This document shows, in pieces, positions 57,792 through 58,443 of a DNA stretch of 58,443 nt. Source of the DNA: Acidimicrobiales bacterium (GTDB lineage: Bacteria > Actinomycetota > Acidimicrobiia > Acidimicrobiales > SHLQ01); NCBI GenBank assembly GCA_020629635.1, contig JAHDCX010000018.1, forward strand, positions 13,490-71,932. Reading direction: 5' to 3'. The first letter of the stretch is position 1; every line of letters begins with the position of its first letter. The notes beneath the pieces are model-generated. The model saw only the letters and a list, made by a program, of their open reading frames with translations. It ran no database searches and was not told the origin of the DNA. The translations under genes were made by a program, and so were the position numbers.

Positions 57792-58412
57792 ATGAGTTGC
57801 TTAGTGGCCATTCTTCTACCCAACCCAATTGATTGGCGAGTAGAGAGCGTCCTCGACATCGCAATGAGCATTCATGATGCGAGCGCCTCTGGCCCCAGCG
57901 CCCAGAAGGGGGCAGAGCGTGAGATCTTTGTCGAGCACGTACTTAGCGAGGCGCTACCGAGGAACATCCGGTTCGGTACCGGATCCGTTTCTGACACATT
58001 CGGCAACGAGAGTGGACAGCTCGACATCGTCATTGAGGGGGATGCGGGGATAAGTTTCTCGATGCCCGGAGTGCCCGGTTCCCGCTTCTACGTGGCGAAC
58101 TATGTGGGCGCTGTTGTTGAGGTCAAAAGCGATCTGTCGGCAGGTGAAGCGTGGAACGACGCCTTGTCAACTGCAGACCGACTCGCCAAAGTTCGGCGCG
58201 ACGGAAACACGAGGATGCTCGAAGCGATTGAGCCTTCGATCGCAAACATGACGGATCCGAGTGGCAGGTCATCCAGCGATGCTCAGAAGCGTCGAGCTTC
58301 GAGCGGACTGCAACAGCTCAAGTCGAAGATTGACGCGCAGCCGACACATATCCCCTTCTATGTGATCGGCTATCGAGGTTGGAAGAACGCCCCCTCTGTC
58401 AACCTCGTGTGA
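57792..58412 (+). CDS. DUF6602-like protein with PD-(D/E)XK-type core
   Basis: This is a 206-residue protein 80 bp downstream of tRNA-Ser. The core KGAEREIFVEHVLSEALP, then TGSVSDTFG, GQLDIVI and VGAVVEVKSDL fits the DUF6602 pattern, with Asp and Glu-x-Lys placed as in restriction-endonuclease-like folds. In other genomes such proteins occur in defence or mobile regions. Codon and base use are clearly less GC-rich than in the rest of the window, suggesting transfer. ATG 57792 is used, with no strong ribosome site. Confidence 0.6.
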   Translation: MSCLVAILLPNPIDWRVESVLDIAMSIHDASASGPSAQKGAEREIFVEHVLSEALPRNIRFGTGSVSDTFGNESGQLDIVIEGDAGISFSMPGVPGSRFYVANYVGAVVEVKSDLSAGEAWNDALSTADRLAKVRRDGNTRMLEAIEPSIANMTDPSGRSSSDAQKRRASSGLQQLKSKIDAQPTHIPFYVIGYRGWKNAPSVNLV

Positions 58413-58443
58413 GACAGCTGACTGCTGAGAATCACTGATCCCC

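Overview
The window is gene-dense, GC-rich DNA from an actinobacterium. The Thr-rich (ACC/ACG) linkers in secreted proteins, an actinobacterial LigC-type ligase, an acyl-CoA carboxylase epsilon subunit, GTG starts and a halohydrin-dehalogenase-like enzyme point to a marine Acidimicrobiia (Ilumatobacter-like) genome. That placement is inference; no marker gene settles it. About 50 protein genes, one SRP RNA and one tRNA-Ser(GGA) are supported.

Layout. 1-3.3 kb: a truncated coiled-coil protein, a response regulator with a degenerate receiver, an OmpA-domain protein and a prepilin-peptidase-like protein. 3.4-9.6 kb (minus): beta-carbonic anhydrase, then a synthase-type polysaccharide operon (coiled-coil protein, BcsA-like GT2, HlyD/Alg44-like protein, GH81 beta-1,3-glucanase). 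9.8-15.4 kb: LigC, YibE/F protein, and a TetR/MMPL exporter pair. 15.4-18.5 kb: a ThDP enzyme and a translationally coupled pair (haem-oxygenase-fold diiron-type protein plus acyltransferase). 18.6-27.1 kb: a frameshifted lipoprotein, two ECF-like sigma factors, a small protein, a TPR-CHAT caspase-like protein and a divergent cytoplasmic subtilase with a PASFAH repeat array. 27.1-44.7 kb: GGDEF-EAL protein, metabolic enzymes, two paralogous lipoproteins, acyl-CoA carboxylase subunits, alditol oxidase, AKR, methyltransferase, Gfo/Idh oxidoreductase and an ABC exporter. 44.9-48.3 kb: a secreted polymorphic-toxin-like protein and MscL. 48.4-54.6 kb: SRP RNA, pentapeptide-repeat protein, halohydrin-dehalogenase-like SDR coupled to a PhyH dioxygenase, a gamma-butyrobetaine-dioxygenase-like protein and an RTX protein. 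54.7-57.5 kb: a chromate-resistance locus (split ChrB, ChrA, LMW-phosphatase-like). 57.6 kb to the end: tRNA-Ser followed by a DUF6602-like protein in lower-GC sequence.

Three things stand out. First, a dispersed family of palindromes (3.3, 12.2, 38.5, 42.7 and 51.7 kb) shares the arm GGGGTCA[A/G]GTC but has different inner stems. Four of the five lie between convergent genes, and several supply the stop codon and last residues of a flanking gene. Second, the CHAT/subtilase/sigma-factor locus looks like a regulated intracellular protease system. Third, the 1010-residue secreted protein ends in a PD-(D/E)XK-like toxin domain with no immunity gene beside it.
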